Shown one piece after another: positions 6,649-13,450 of a stretch of DNA of 17,979 nucleotides. The stretch is from JARRLC01 sp037387425 (lineage in GTDB: Bacteria; Pseudomonadota; Alphaproteobacteria; Rhizobiales; Rhodomicrobiaceae). Each line of letters opens with the position of its first letter. Position 1 is the stretch's first letter. A model generated the notes under the pieces. The model did no database searches. It saw nothing but the letters and a program-made list of their open reading frames with translations, and had not been told where the DNA came from. Location: positions 1 through 17,979 of the forward strand of contig JARRLC010000074.1 in NCBI GenBank assembly GCA_037387425.1, in the 5' to 3' direction. The position numbers and the translations under genes were made by a program.

Positions 6649-7026
6649 TCAAGCTTTAAGATATTTACAAAAACCGATGCGAGTGTGCCCTGGCGGAAAG
6701 TCTTTCAATTCCACAAATTGCTCGTAACCGAGTTTCGTATAAAAGCCGGGGGCTTGCCAGCTTTGCGTCCACAGATAGATACCGGTAACTTTTTTCGCGC
6801 GCGCTTCCGCTTCCGCAAGCCGCATTAATTCACGGCCAACACCACGTTTGCGGAAAGCTTCTCCCACCCACAACAAATCAATGTAGAGCCAGTTCCAGGA
6901 AAATTTTCCCGTAGCGTCGCCGATCAAGCAGTCGCCTGTCATGGCTGAGACTAACAACGGCTCGTTATCTTTTGGGAGCCCAATTGTTGTTATGGCATGC
7001 TTGCGCAAAGGCGCGGTATTCCACAC
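6649..7026 (-). CDS. GNAT-family N-acetyltransferase, N terminus probably frameshifted
   Basis: GCN5-related acetyltransferase of the short (~130-140 aa) stand-alone type that transfers acetyl from acetyl-CoA to an amine; the substrate is unknown. Visible elements are a strand LYIDLLWV, the acetyl-CoA pyrophosphate loop RKRGVG in VGEAFRKRGVGRELM, WTQSWQAPGFYTKLGYE near the C terminus, and a closing PPGHTRIGFCKYL. As an open frame it starts at a GTG at 7026 (125 aa) without a convincing ribosome site. A different frame starting at ATG 7048 reads MLATVDYRVEYRA, which resembles the usual start of such proteins, but it runs to a stop after 27 residues. A one-base shift near 7000-7015 would join the two into ~132 aa. 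It is therefore either a truncated gene, a pseudogene, or affected by a base-call error. Confidence 0.7.
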   Translation of the reverse strand: MWNTAPLRKHAITTIGLPKDNEPLLVSAMTGDCLIGDATGKFSWNWLYIDLLWVGEAFRKRGVGRELMRLAEAEARAKKVTGIYLWTQSWQAPGFYTKLGYEQFVELKDFPPGHTRIGFCKYLKA

Positions 7027-7119
7027 GATAATCGACGGTTGCTAGCATGCGTGCGTCCCACTCGATTTCCGCGCAGACGGAAGATCACTGCACATTCGCA
7101 AATGCGGGGAGCGATGAAC

Positions 7120-7491
7120 CTAATGGATCATCGGCCGCTCGCGAACATCAGGTTGTCCGCCGGAAACGCGAAGCTGCGGTGTACGCTCCATAATGCGTAG
7201 ATGGCGCGCGAGACGCTCGTTTTCTTTCTTGAGTTCGAACATCTCACGTTGACGCTGGCGAGCTAAACGACGCCAGCGCCCCTGGCTGATCCACGAGACC
7301 GCTCCGCCCAACAGAAAGCCGATGATAAGCACCACGAAAATATAGATGAAAAACGGGGCTTCCACCGCAGCGGTGCTGTCTGGTCCGGCAATGGGATCAA
7401 ACACGAAACGCACGAAATGCCGATTCGCCACGCCAAAGGCCACCACTGCCGTGAAGACGAGCCCCAAAATGAGATAACGTAGCGATCGCAT
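7120..7491 (-). CDS. lapA: LapA-domain (DUF1049) inner-membrane protein
   Basis: A 123-aa membrane protein of the lipopolysaccharide assembly protein A type. It has two hydrophobic segments, residues ~4-22 (LRYLILGLVFTAVVAFGVAN) and ~46-70 (PFFIYIFVVLIIGFLLGGAV). A basic, coiled-coil-like stretch rich in Arg/Glu/Lys follows (SQGRWRRLARQRQREMF, then KKENERLARHLRIMER). In enterobacteria LapA works with LapB to control LpxC stability; in alphaproteobacteria the role is assumed, not shown. GGAG lies 8 bases before the ATG, and it starts 24 bp after ihfB, so it is in the same operon. In related genomes trpF usually follows; here the GNAT gene does. Confidence 0.85.
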   Translation of the reverse strand: MRSLRYLILGLVFTAVVAFGVANRHFVRFVFDPIAGPDSTAAVEAPFFIYIFVVLIIGFLLGGAVSWISQGRWRRLARQRQREMFELKKENERLARHLRIMERTPQLRVSGGQPDVRERPMIH

Positions 7492-7515
7492 GGATATGCT
7501 CCAAATGCGGAAAAG

Positions 7516-8175
7516 TTAAACCGTTGTCTTCCTGGCCTTAGCTGGGGCTTTAGCTTTGGTTGGAGCTGAAGCCTTTTCCTTAGCCGGGGCCTTTTCTTTA
7601 GCCGAAGACTTAGCCTTTGTTGGGGCCTTGGCCGGAGCCTTTTCCTTGGCCGGGGCTTTGCTTTTTGCCGGAGATTTCACCTCAGCGGTAGCTTTCGCCT
7701 CAGTAGAAACCTTAGCTTTTGCCTTCGGCTTGCTTTCGACTTCTGCCTTGGCTTGCTTCGGCGCATTTTTTACGGCTGCCGTGTTTGCCTTGGAAGAAGC
7801 TGCCTTGCCGTCCAACAAAGGAGCCTTCGAGCTTGCTTTTGTAGTCGTCTTTGAATTCGTTTTCTTCGCAGACTTTACTACACTGTTGGTTTCAGAATCC
7901 TTATTCATACGCAAACGTAATTCTTTACCGGTCTTGAAGAAGGGAACAGCTTTTGCGTCCACTTCCACCTGTTCACCGGTTCTTGGATTACGTCCAGTGC
8001 GGGCGGGCCGATCCTTTACGGAAAAAGCGCCAAAACCGCGCAATTCGACACGCTTGCCCTGCGACAGAGCTCCGACGATCTCATCGAAAATAACGTTCAC
8101 TATAAGCTCTACATCGCGCTGGAAAAGGTGAGGGTTGGCAAGAGCTACCTTTTCTATCAGCTCAGACTTGATCAT
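7516..8175 (-). CDS. ihfB: Integration host factor beta subunit with a long Lys/Ala/Pro-rich C-terminal tail
   Basis: Residues 1-92 are a complete IHF-beta/HU fold: MIKSELIEKVA at the start, GKRVELRGFGAFSVKDR, the DNA-intercalating beta-arm with RNPRTGE (R62-E68, P64 at the tip), and VPFFKTGKELRLRMN. IHF bends DNA at specific sites as an alpha/beta heterodimer in the nucleoid. IHF-beta is usually 94-105 aa; this one is 219 aa. Residues ~93-219 are low-complexity, rich in Lys, Ala, Pro, Ser and Thr, with repeated APAKEKA and PTKAKA units, like histone H1 or AlgP tails and presumably disordered. The frame is open with no sign of a frameshift at the join. It lies 37 bp after sppA and 24 bp before lapA, in one operon. 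AGGA lies about 10 bases before the ATG. Confidence 0.93.
   Translation of the reverse strand: MIKSELIEKVALANPHLFQRDVELIVNVIFDEIVGALSQGKRVELRGFGAFSVKDRPARTGRNPRTGEQVEVDAKAVPFFKTGKELRLRMNKDSETNSVVKSAKKTNSKTTTKASSKAPLLDGKAASSKANTAAVKNAPKQAKAEVESKPKAKAKVSTEAKATAEVKSPAKSKAPAKEKAPAKAPTKAKSSAKEKAPAKEKASAPTKAKAPAKARKTTV
7571..7656. repeat. Direct repeats inside the ihfB tail
   Basis: GCCTTTTCCTTAGCCGGGGC (7571-7590) recurs at 7637-7656 with one mismatch, and several partial copies lie between and beside them. They encode the KEKAPAK-type units of the tail. Such repeats make the tail prone to length change by slippage or recombination. Confidence 0.65.
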
Positions 8176-8212
8176 GACTTCAGCATCCTAGGAAAATAAT
8201 CAAATTTTCAGT

Positions 8213-9184
8213 TTATTGTTGATGTTGAGGGTGCCAAAGTGACGTGAGCCCGTCAAGATTATTGAAGCGATATTTTTCAGCAACAGTTTCTCCCGCCTTA
8301 TGAATTGCCGCACCAAGGAATGCTCCAAGGCTATTGGCCATACCACGAGGTGAATACCAACTTGAGCCTATATCTACCTTCCACTCAACAACGTCCAAGT
8401 CTTTCGACACCTTCCGCTTTTCTTCAAGCCAGATTTTTGCAGTCTCTTCATCTCCGATGGCATCTATAAGCTTGAGTTTCAGAGCCTGACGGCCAGTATA
8501 AATGCGTCCGGTCTTGATTTCGGCAACAACCACATTATTCAGCTTACGTCGTTCTTTTACGATTTGCACGAACCAATCACGTGATTCGTTAACAATTTCT
8601 TCTGCGACTCGGCGGCCTGCGTCGTCCGTTGGCGCGAATGGCGAGGGCACAGCTTTTAGCGGACCACTACGAATTTCTTCTATGCGAATGCCCCAATTTT
8701 TTAACAAATCGGATACTTCGGGCCATTGAAAGACCACGCCCACCGAGCCAGTAATGCTATTTCCGCGCGCCACAATGTAATCAGTGGAAATACCTGCTAA
8801 GTACGCAGCCGATGTCGCAGAGGTGCCAAACACGGCCACTATTGGCTTTTTCTTGGCGAGTTTGCGCAACGCCAGATACAGTGCTTCACCGCCTGTCGTC
8901 GTGCCGCCAGGGCTGTTGATGTGGACGATTACAGCCTTAACATTTTTGGATTCGCCGATTGTTTCTAAAAGCTCACGCTGTTTACGGTCATCAAGGATCA
9001 TACCGGAGATATTAACCCGCGCAATTTGCGGGCTGAACGACATCCTCCCGATACCTTTGGGGCTCTGTAAGACTCCCATGACGGCAAGCATTCCCACAAT
9101 GGCGAGAATAGCTGCAATGCGCCACCAGCTAAGCCGGCGTTTCAGTCGTCTGCGTTCAGCGAGACTATCAGCGTCGAGCGTCAT
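8213..9184 (-). CDS. sppA: S49-family peptidase (SppA-type signal peptide peptidase)
   Basis: Membrane-anchored serine protease of the S49 family, thought to degrade cleaved signal peptides at the periplasmic face of the inner membrane. It has a basic head (RRRLKRR), one transmembrane anchor at residues ~21-40, then the crotonase-like protease domain: VIVHINSPGG (86-94), GTSATSAAYLAG with candidate nucleophile S125, NSITGSVGVV (142-151) and RSGPLKAVPSPFAP with candidate base K177. The Ser-Lys dyad is intact, though ATSAAY replaces the common ASGGY. The 323-aa length fits the short single-domain form. A longer N-terminal form is excluded by lack of a ribosome site; AGAGGA lies 11 bases before this ATG. 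It lies between rpsA (93 bp) and ihfB (37 bp), as in related alphaproteobacteria. Confidence 0.92.
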   Translation of the reverse strand: MTLDADSLAERRRLKRRLSWWRIAAILAIVGMLAVMGVLQSPKGIGRMSFSPQIARVNISGMILDDRKQRELLETIGESKNVKAVIVHINSPGGTTTGGEALYLALRKLAKKKPIVAVFGTSATSAAYLAGISTDYIVARGNSITGSVGVVFQWPEVSDLLKNWGIRIEEIRSGPLKAVPSPFAPTDDAGRRVAEEIVNESRDWFVQIVKERRKLNNVVVAEIKTGRIYTGRQALKLKLIDAIGDEETAKIWLEEKRKVSKDLDVVEWKVDIGSSWYSPRGMANSLGAFLGAAIHKAGETVAEKYRFNNLDGLTSLWHPQHQQ

Positions 9185-9235
9185 GGCTGGGTCATTCCTC
9201 TGGTTGCTTACTCAGATCCGCAATATGCGAGGCAG

Positions 9236-9270
9236 GGGGGAAGGACAGCTTGCGCGCTATCCTCTCCCCC
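9236..9270 (-). terminator. Strong hairpin 3' of rpsA
   Basis: GGGGGAAGGACAGC (9236-9249) pairs with GCTATCCTCTCCCCC (9256-9270) around a 6-nt loop TTGCGC, with one bulged base and one wobble pair. It lies 7 bp past the rpsA stop codon. On the transcribed strand no U-run follows, so partial termination or 3'-end stabilisation of rpsA mRNA ahead of sppA is more likely than full termination. Confidence 0.5.
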
Positions 9271-9277
9271 TACACTC

Positions 9278-11044
9278 TTACTTCTCTTCTGTTTCTTCCT
9301 GTCCGTCTTGCTCGTCGGAATCGTCTTTTTCCTGAGCTTTGGACAGAGCAGCACCAAGAATATCGCCCAGCGAGGCGCCGCTATCGGTCGAACCGTACTG
9401 CGCAACCGCTTCCTTTTCTTCGGCGATTTCCAGCGCCTTGATGGACACGGAAATCTTGCGGCTGTTCTTGTCGATGGACTGCACAACGGCATCCACCCGG
9501 TCGCCAACGGAGAAGCGTTCCGGACGCTGTTCCGAGCGATCGCGAGACAGATCGGCACGGCGCACGAATGTGCCCATATCGGTGTCGGCGATACGCACTT
9601 CCAGACCGCCATCCTTCACTTCCAGCACTTCGCAGGTTACCACGGAGCCTTTCTTGAGGGTTGCGGCCGACTGGAACGGATCTGCGCCAAGCTGTTTGAT
9701 ACCAAGGCTGATGCGTTCCTTGTCCGGATCAGCATCGAGCACCACCGCACGCACGACATCGCCCTTGTTGTACTCTTTGAGGGCTTCTTCGCCTGGCTTG
9801 TTCCAATCGAGATCGGAGAGGTGAATCATGCCGTCGATACCGCCGTCCAGGCCGACAAACAGGCCGAACTCGGTAACGTTGCGCACAGCGCCTTCGATGT
9901 TCGTGCCTTTCGGATTGTTTTCGGCAAAGGCGCGCCACGGATTTTCCTGCGTCTGCTTGAGACCAAGCGAGATGCGCCGCTTCGAAGGATCGACTTCGAG
10001 CACCTGGACTTCCACTTCCTGGCTGGTGGAAACGATCTTGCCGGGATGGATATTCTTCTTCACCCAGCTCATTTCCGAAACGTGGATAAGCCCTTCAACG
10101 CCCGGCTCAAGCTCCACAAACGCGCCGTAATCGGTGATGTTTGTGACTTTACCCATAAACTTGGCGTCAACTGGATATTTGGTCTCAATGCTCTGCCACG
10201 GATCAGCTTCAAGCTGCTTCATGCCAAGGCTGATGCGATGGGTATCTGGATTGATACGAACAATCTGAACCTTGACGTTATCGCCAACATTGAGAATTTC
10301 CGACGGATGATTGACACGACGCCAAGCCATATCGGTGACATGCAAGAGGCCGTCGATACCGCCAAGATCGATAAATGCGCCGTAATCGGTGATATTTTTC
10401 ACCACGCCATCGACCACCTGACCTTCTTCCAGCTTGGAGACGATCTCTGAACGCTGTTCTGCACGCGTTTCTTCCAGAACCGAACGGCGGGACACGACGA
10501 TGTTGCCGCGACGGCGGTCCATTTTCAGAATTTGGAACGGCTGAGCGACGTTCATCAACGGGGCGATATCGCGCACGGGACGAATATCCACCTGACTGCC
10601 CGGCAAAAATGCCACAGCGCCATCGAGATCGACGGTAAAACCGCCTTTGACTTTGTTGAAAATAACGCCTTCGACCTTTTCACTGGCGTTGTATTTTTCT
10701 TCAAGCCGGTTCCAGCTTTCTTCGCGGCGGGCTTTCTCGCGTGAGAGGACCGCTTCGCCAACAGCGTTTTCGACGCGCTCCAGATAAACTTCGACCGTAT
10801 CGCCGACGCCAACAGCTGCCTGTTTGCCGACCATGCCGAATTCCTTCAGCGGAACGCGGCCTTCGGTTTTCAGCCCGACATCGATAAGCGCCATGTCTTT
10901 TTCGATGGAGACAATTTTGCCTTTGACGACGGAACCTTCTTGGATATCCGAATGGGCGAAAGACTCTTCCAGAAGGGCGGCGAAGTCTTCACTCGTCGGA
11001 TTGTATTCCTTCGCTCCTTGCTCGTGTGCTTGAGGTAAACTCAT
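9278..11044 (-). CDS. rpsA: 30S ribosomal protein S1
   Basis: Six S1 (OB-fold) RNA-binding domains beginning near residues 36, 124, 208, 293, 380 and 468. The best-conserved copies contain ITDYGAFIDLGGIDGLLHV and ITDYGAFVELEPGVEGLIHV. An acidic C-terminal tail (EKDDSDEQDGQEETEEK) closes it. S1 docks on the 30S subunit and helps mRNAs with weak Shine-Dalgarno sites initiate, which fits the several weak sites in this window. I start at the ATG at 11044 (588 aa) because AGGA sits just upstream. An upstream in-frame start at 11086 adds 14 residues (MAHQASYKQPARIL) with no ribosome site. Length is slightly above the usual 557-575. Order cmk-rpsA-sppA-ihfB is conserved in alphaproteobacteria. Confidence 0.97.
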   Translation of the reverse strand: MSLPQAHEQGAKEYNPTSEDFAALLEESFAHSDIQEGSVVKGKIVSIEKDMALIDVGLKTEGRVPLKEFGMVGKQAAVGVGDTVEVYLERVENAVGEAVLSREKARREESWNRLEEKYNASEKVEGVIFNKVKGGFTVDLDGAVAFLPGSQVDIRPVRDIAPLMNVAQPFQILKMDRRRGNIVVSRRSVLEETRAEQRSEIVSKLEEGQVVDGVVKNITDYGAFIDLGGIDGLLHVTDMAWRRVNHPSEILNVGDNVKVQIVRINPDTHRISLGMKQLEADPWQSIETKYPVDAKFMGKVTNITDYGAFVELEPGVEGLIHVSEMSWVKKNIHPGKIVSTSQEVEVQVLEVDPSKRRISLGLKQTQENPWRAFAENNPKGTNIEGAVRNVTEFGLFVGLDGGIDGMIHLSDLDWNKPGEEALKEYNKGDVVRAVVLDADPDKERISLGIKQLGADPFQSAATLKKGSVVTCEVLEVKDGGLEVRIADTDMGTFVRRADLSRDRSEQRPERFSVGDRVDAVVQSIDKNSRKISVSIKALEIAEEKEAVAQYGSTDSGASLGDILGAALSKAQEKDDSDEQDGQEETEEK

Positions 11045-11104
11045 CAAGATCCTAGCCGGTTGTTTGTACGACGCCTGATGCGCCAATAAGAATAAACGGG
11101 CAGG

Positions 11105-11128
11105 GCCCCTCTCACCGGCGAGAGGTGC
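11105..11128 (-). promoter_or_regulatory. Hairpin in the rpsA leader
   Basis: GCCCCTCTC (11105-11113) pairs with GAGAGGTGC (11120-11128), with one mismatch and an ACCGGC loop, in the 198-bp gap between cmk and rpsA. On the rpsA strand it is followed eight bases later by TTTATTCTTATT. It could be an attenuator-like or autoregulatory structure (S1 represses its own mRNA in Escherichia coli) or a read-through terminator for cmk. No clear promoter motif was found in the gap. Confidence 0.4.
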
Positions 11129-11242
11129 GCTGACATCCGTTATTCAGGTTCAATTTTTTGCCGGAAAGACAAAACCACGTCTACAATTTCGCGCCCAACG
11201 GCTTGAAATCCTTAAGATCACTCATGCATCAGTTAATAAATA

Positions 11243-11887
11243 CTACCCAAATGCACATTTTGAGCGATCCATCGCAGCGTCGATCAATCTCACAGCGGCG
11301 AAAAGTGCTGCTTCTATATCTAATTTAGTAGTATCGAGCAAGTCCGCATCCTCTGCAATACGTAATGGTGATACGACGCGGCTCTGATCGCGCAAGTCTC
11401 GTGCCTCAAGATCGGCATAAATAGCTTCATACGTTATGTTTTCTCCCGCCGCAGCAAGTTCGGCGAAACGGCGGCGCGCGCGTTCTTCCAGACTGGCGGT
11501 AATGTACAGCTTTGCGTCCGCATCCGGAAATATAGCCGTACCGATGTCGCGGCCTTCGATCACTGCGCCGGATTTACCTTGCGGAAAATTCTTTTGCATC
11601 TGCATGAGCGCCTCGCGCACCGCAGGGATCACCGCCACCTTTGACGCCGCATCGCTAATGGTGGTGCTGCGTAATTCCGGGTCGTCAAACGTGGATATGT
11701 CAAGCGAGCGGGCAGCCTCGGCAGCGGCGCTGACGTCTTCCAGGCTGCGCCCAGCCTTTAGCACATCGCGGCCAACGGCCCTGTAAAGAACGCCGGTATC
11801 CAGATACGCATAGCCGTAATGCGCGGCGATGCGTTTGGCTAAAGTGCCTTTGCCGGATGCGGCGGGGCCGTCTATCGCGATGATCAT
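11243..11887 (-). CDS. cmk: (d)CMP kinase (cytidylate kinase)
   Basis: P-loop nucleoside monophosphate kinase that phosphorylates CMP and dCMP with ATP in pyrimidine nucleotide supply. The P-loop GPAASGKGT spans residues 7-15. LDTGVLYRAVGRDVL follows (substrate-binding segment), then EGRDIGTAIFPDADAKLYITASLEERARRR and DQSRVVSPLRIAEDADLLDT, all typical of bacterial Cmk. The 214-aa length is normal. Its ATG overlaps the aroA stop codon (ATGA, 11884-11887), indicating translational coupling. GGGAG within the aroA end lies about 10 bases upstream. rpsA follows after a 198-bp gap containing a hairpin. Confidence 0.96.
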   Translation of the reverse strand: MIIAIDGPAASGKGTLAKRIAAHYGYAYLDTGVLYRAVGRDVLKAGRSLEDVSAAAEAARSLDISTFDDPELRSTTISDAASKVAVIPAVREALMQMQKNFPQGKSGAVIEGRDIGTAIFPDADAKLYITASLEERARRRFAELAAAGENITYEAIYADLEARDLRDQSRVVSPLRIAEDADLLDTTKLDIEAALFAAVRLIDAAMDRSKCAFG

Positions 11888-13224
11888 GCGTCTTTTTCTC
11901 CCGCTTGTTCTCCCGCTGGGGTAAACCGTGCGCCAAGCTCTGTCATCAGCGCAATAAAACTGGGAAAGCTCGTGTCGATCATCGCAGTATCGTCGATGGT
12001 GACAGCTTCGTCCGCGCCAAGCCCCATCACCAGGAACGACATAGCAATGCGGTGATCCATATCAGTTTTGATGAGTGCGCCGCCTGGCACATGGCCCTTG
12101 CCGGTCACGATCAGCGTGTCGTCCTCTATTGCGACATCAACCCCACATGCGCTGAGACCTGATTCGGTAGCGGCCAGGCGATCGCTTTCCTTCACGCGCA
12201 GCTCGCCCAGGCCCTCCATGCGGGTTTCGCCTTCGGCAAAGCTCGCCAGCACCGCCAACACCGGATATTCATCAATCATCGAGGGCGCGCGCTCTGCCGG
12301 AACACGCACGGCTTTAAGCGCTGAATGCCGCACACGGATATCGGCCACGCGTTCGCCGCCCTGTTCGCGCTCGTTTTCAAAGGCGATATCAGCGCCCATT
12401 TCTCGTACGGTGGTGTAAAAACCAGTACGCGTCGGGTTAATGAGCACGTTTTCAACCACGATATCCGAGCCAGGGCAAATGAGTGCCGCCGCTACAAGAA
12501 ACGCCGCCGAGCTGGGATCGCCGGGTACGCGGATCGGTTTGCCTTCCAGCAAGGGCTGGCCTTTCAGCGTAATAACACGGCCTTCGGCGGTGTCGGTAAC
12601 GGCAATTTCAGCCCCAAGATAGGTAAGCATTTTCTCGGTATGGTCGCGGGTGATTTCCCGTTCTATAACAGATGTCTCACCTGAGGAGCTTAACCCCGCT
12701 ATCAGCACAGCGGATTTTACCTGTGCCGATGGTACCGGAAGTGAGTACACGATAGGGATGACGCTGTCTGTCCCGTTTAGCGTAAATGGCAGCGTCTCCC
12801 GCTCTTCCTCAACCGTCAGCCCCATCTGCTTCAGCGGAGCCAATACCCGCCCCATGGGACGGCGGCAAAGCGAGGCATCGCCCGTAAACACCGCTTTAAT
12901 AGGATGCCCGGCCACCACGCCCATCATCAGCCGCGCGCCTGTGCCCGAATTGCCGAAATCGAGCGGCTCAGCAGGCGCTATGAGGCCGCCGAGGCCGCGC
13001 CCGGTCACCACCCATTCGGCCGCGTCGCGACGCACGCCAGCGCCCAACTGCCCAACCACGCGCGCGGTGGCGAGCACGTCATCCGCCTCCAAAAGCCCGG
13101 AAATACGCGTCTCACCAATGGCAAGCGCACCGAACATCAGCGAGCGGTGGGAAATGGACTTATCTCCAGGAATAGCAGCCCGGCCGGTTAACGGGCCAGA
13201 ACGGGAAGCGGCGAGCATGGTCAT
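11884..13224 (-). CDS. aroA: 3-phosphoshikimate 1-carboxyvinyltransferase (EPSP synthase), class II-like
   Basis: Joins shikimate-3-phosphate and phosphoenolpyruvate to make EPSP in the shikimate pathway (cytosol). It is full length at 446 aa. It shows PGDKSISHRS (19-28), GNSGTGARL (91-99), RRPMGR, SAQVKSA, TRDHTEKML, VPGDPSSAAF, NPTRTG, RAPSMIDEYP, ELRVKESDR and DHRIAMSFLVMG. GDKS, SAQVK, RDHTE and NPTR are the combination seen in class II (CP4-type) enzymes. The residue corresponding to CP4 Ala100 is Gly94, as in glyphosate-sensitive enzymes. The first in-frame start is ATG 13224 (an in-frame TAA lies upstream); a second ATG at 13218 is equally possible. No clear Shine-Dalgarno is present. 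A 109-bp repeat ends only 15 bp upstream. Confidence 0.96.
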   Translation of the reverse strand: MTMLAASRSGPLTGRAAIPGDKSISHRSLMFGALAIGETRISGLLEADDVLATARVVGQLGAGVRRDAAEWVVTGRGLGGLIAPAEPLDFGNSGTGARLMMGVVAGHPIKAVFTGDASLCRRPMGRVLAPLKQMGLTVEEERETLPFTLNGTDSVIPIVYSLPVPSAQVKSAVLIAGLSSSGETSVIEREITRDHTEKMLTYLGAEIAVTDTAEGRVITLKGQPLLEGKPIRVPGDPSSAAFLVAAALICPGSDIVVENVLINPTRTGFYTTVREMGADIAFENEREQGGERVADIRVRHSALKAVRVPAERAPSMIDEYPVLAVLASFAEGETRMEGLGELRVKESDRLAATESGLSACGVDVAIEDDTLIVTGKGHVPGGALIKTDMDHRIAMSFLVMGLGADEAVTIDDTAMIDTSFPSFIALMTELGARFTPAGEQAGEKDA

Positions 13225-13239
13225 AGTAGCAGCCGATGG

Positions 13240-13348
13240 TTAGAGCACTTTCCGGAAAAGTACGAAGCGGCTATTCGTATCAGAAAGCGCGTGAAACAAT
13301 AAATTTAGAGCATTAGACGTGAACAAGTGTGAACGAATAACGCTCTAG
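13240..13348 (+). repeat. 109-bp two-hairpin intergenic repeat, copy A
   Basis: The repeat starts TTAGAGCACTTTCCGG and ends AACGCTCTAG. The 3' half folds through TAGAGC (13306-13311) and GCTCTA (13342-13347), extended by TTA/TAA and CGT/ACG pairs. The 5' half folds through GCACTTTC (13245-13252) with GAAAGCGC (13283-13290). TAGAGC occurs at the start and again in the middle. The layout and the TTCCGGAAAAGT...GAAGCGG core resemble dispersed intergenic repeats I recall from Hyphomicrobiales genomes. It matches copy B (17861-17969) in length and architecture. The remainder of the 226-bp gap (13349-13450) holds only a weak stem, ATTGAGACAG (13378-13387) with CTGTCAAT (13400-13407). Confidence 0.65.
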
Positions 13349-13450
13349 GAATTGATGCTACAGCATTTTTCGGCAGCATTGAGACAGGCTGATACGCTGC
13401 TGTCAATCAGCAATGTCATAATCGACCGCGAATACTGCCAGCAGATTTGT

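Noticed and set aside
7066..7104. Short inverted repeats between lapA and the GNAT gene (CCG/CGG core near 7069-7080 and CATT/AATG near 7093-7104)
   Set aside because: Stems of 4-6 bp with no U-tract; insufficient for a terminator call.
7556..8131. A 191-codon plus-strand frame rich in Ala/Phe/Leu opposite ihfB
   Set aside because: It is the mirror of the Lys/Ala/Pro-rich tail and the IHF fold; no independent support.
9308..10450. A 380-codon open frame on the plus strand opposite rpsA
   Set aside because: Antisense to unmistakable S1 domains; its repetitive look mirrors the repeated S1 modules.
13378..13407. A weak stem downstream of the RND pump as a possible terminator
   Set aside because: Short arms with a bulge and no U-tract on the minus strand; not distinguishable from chance.
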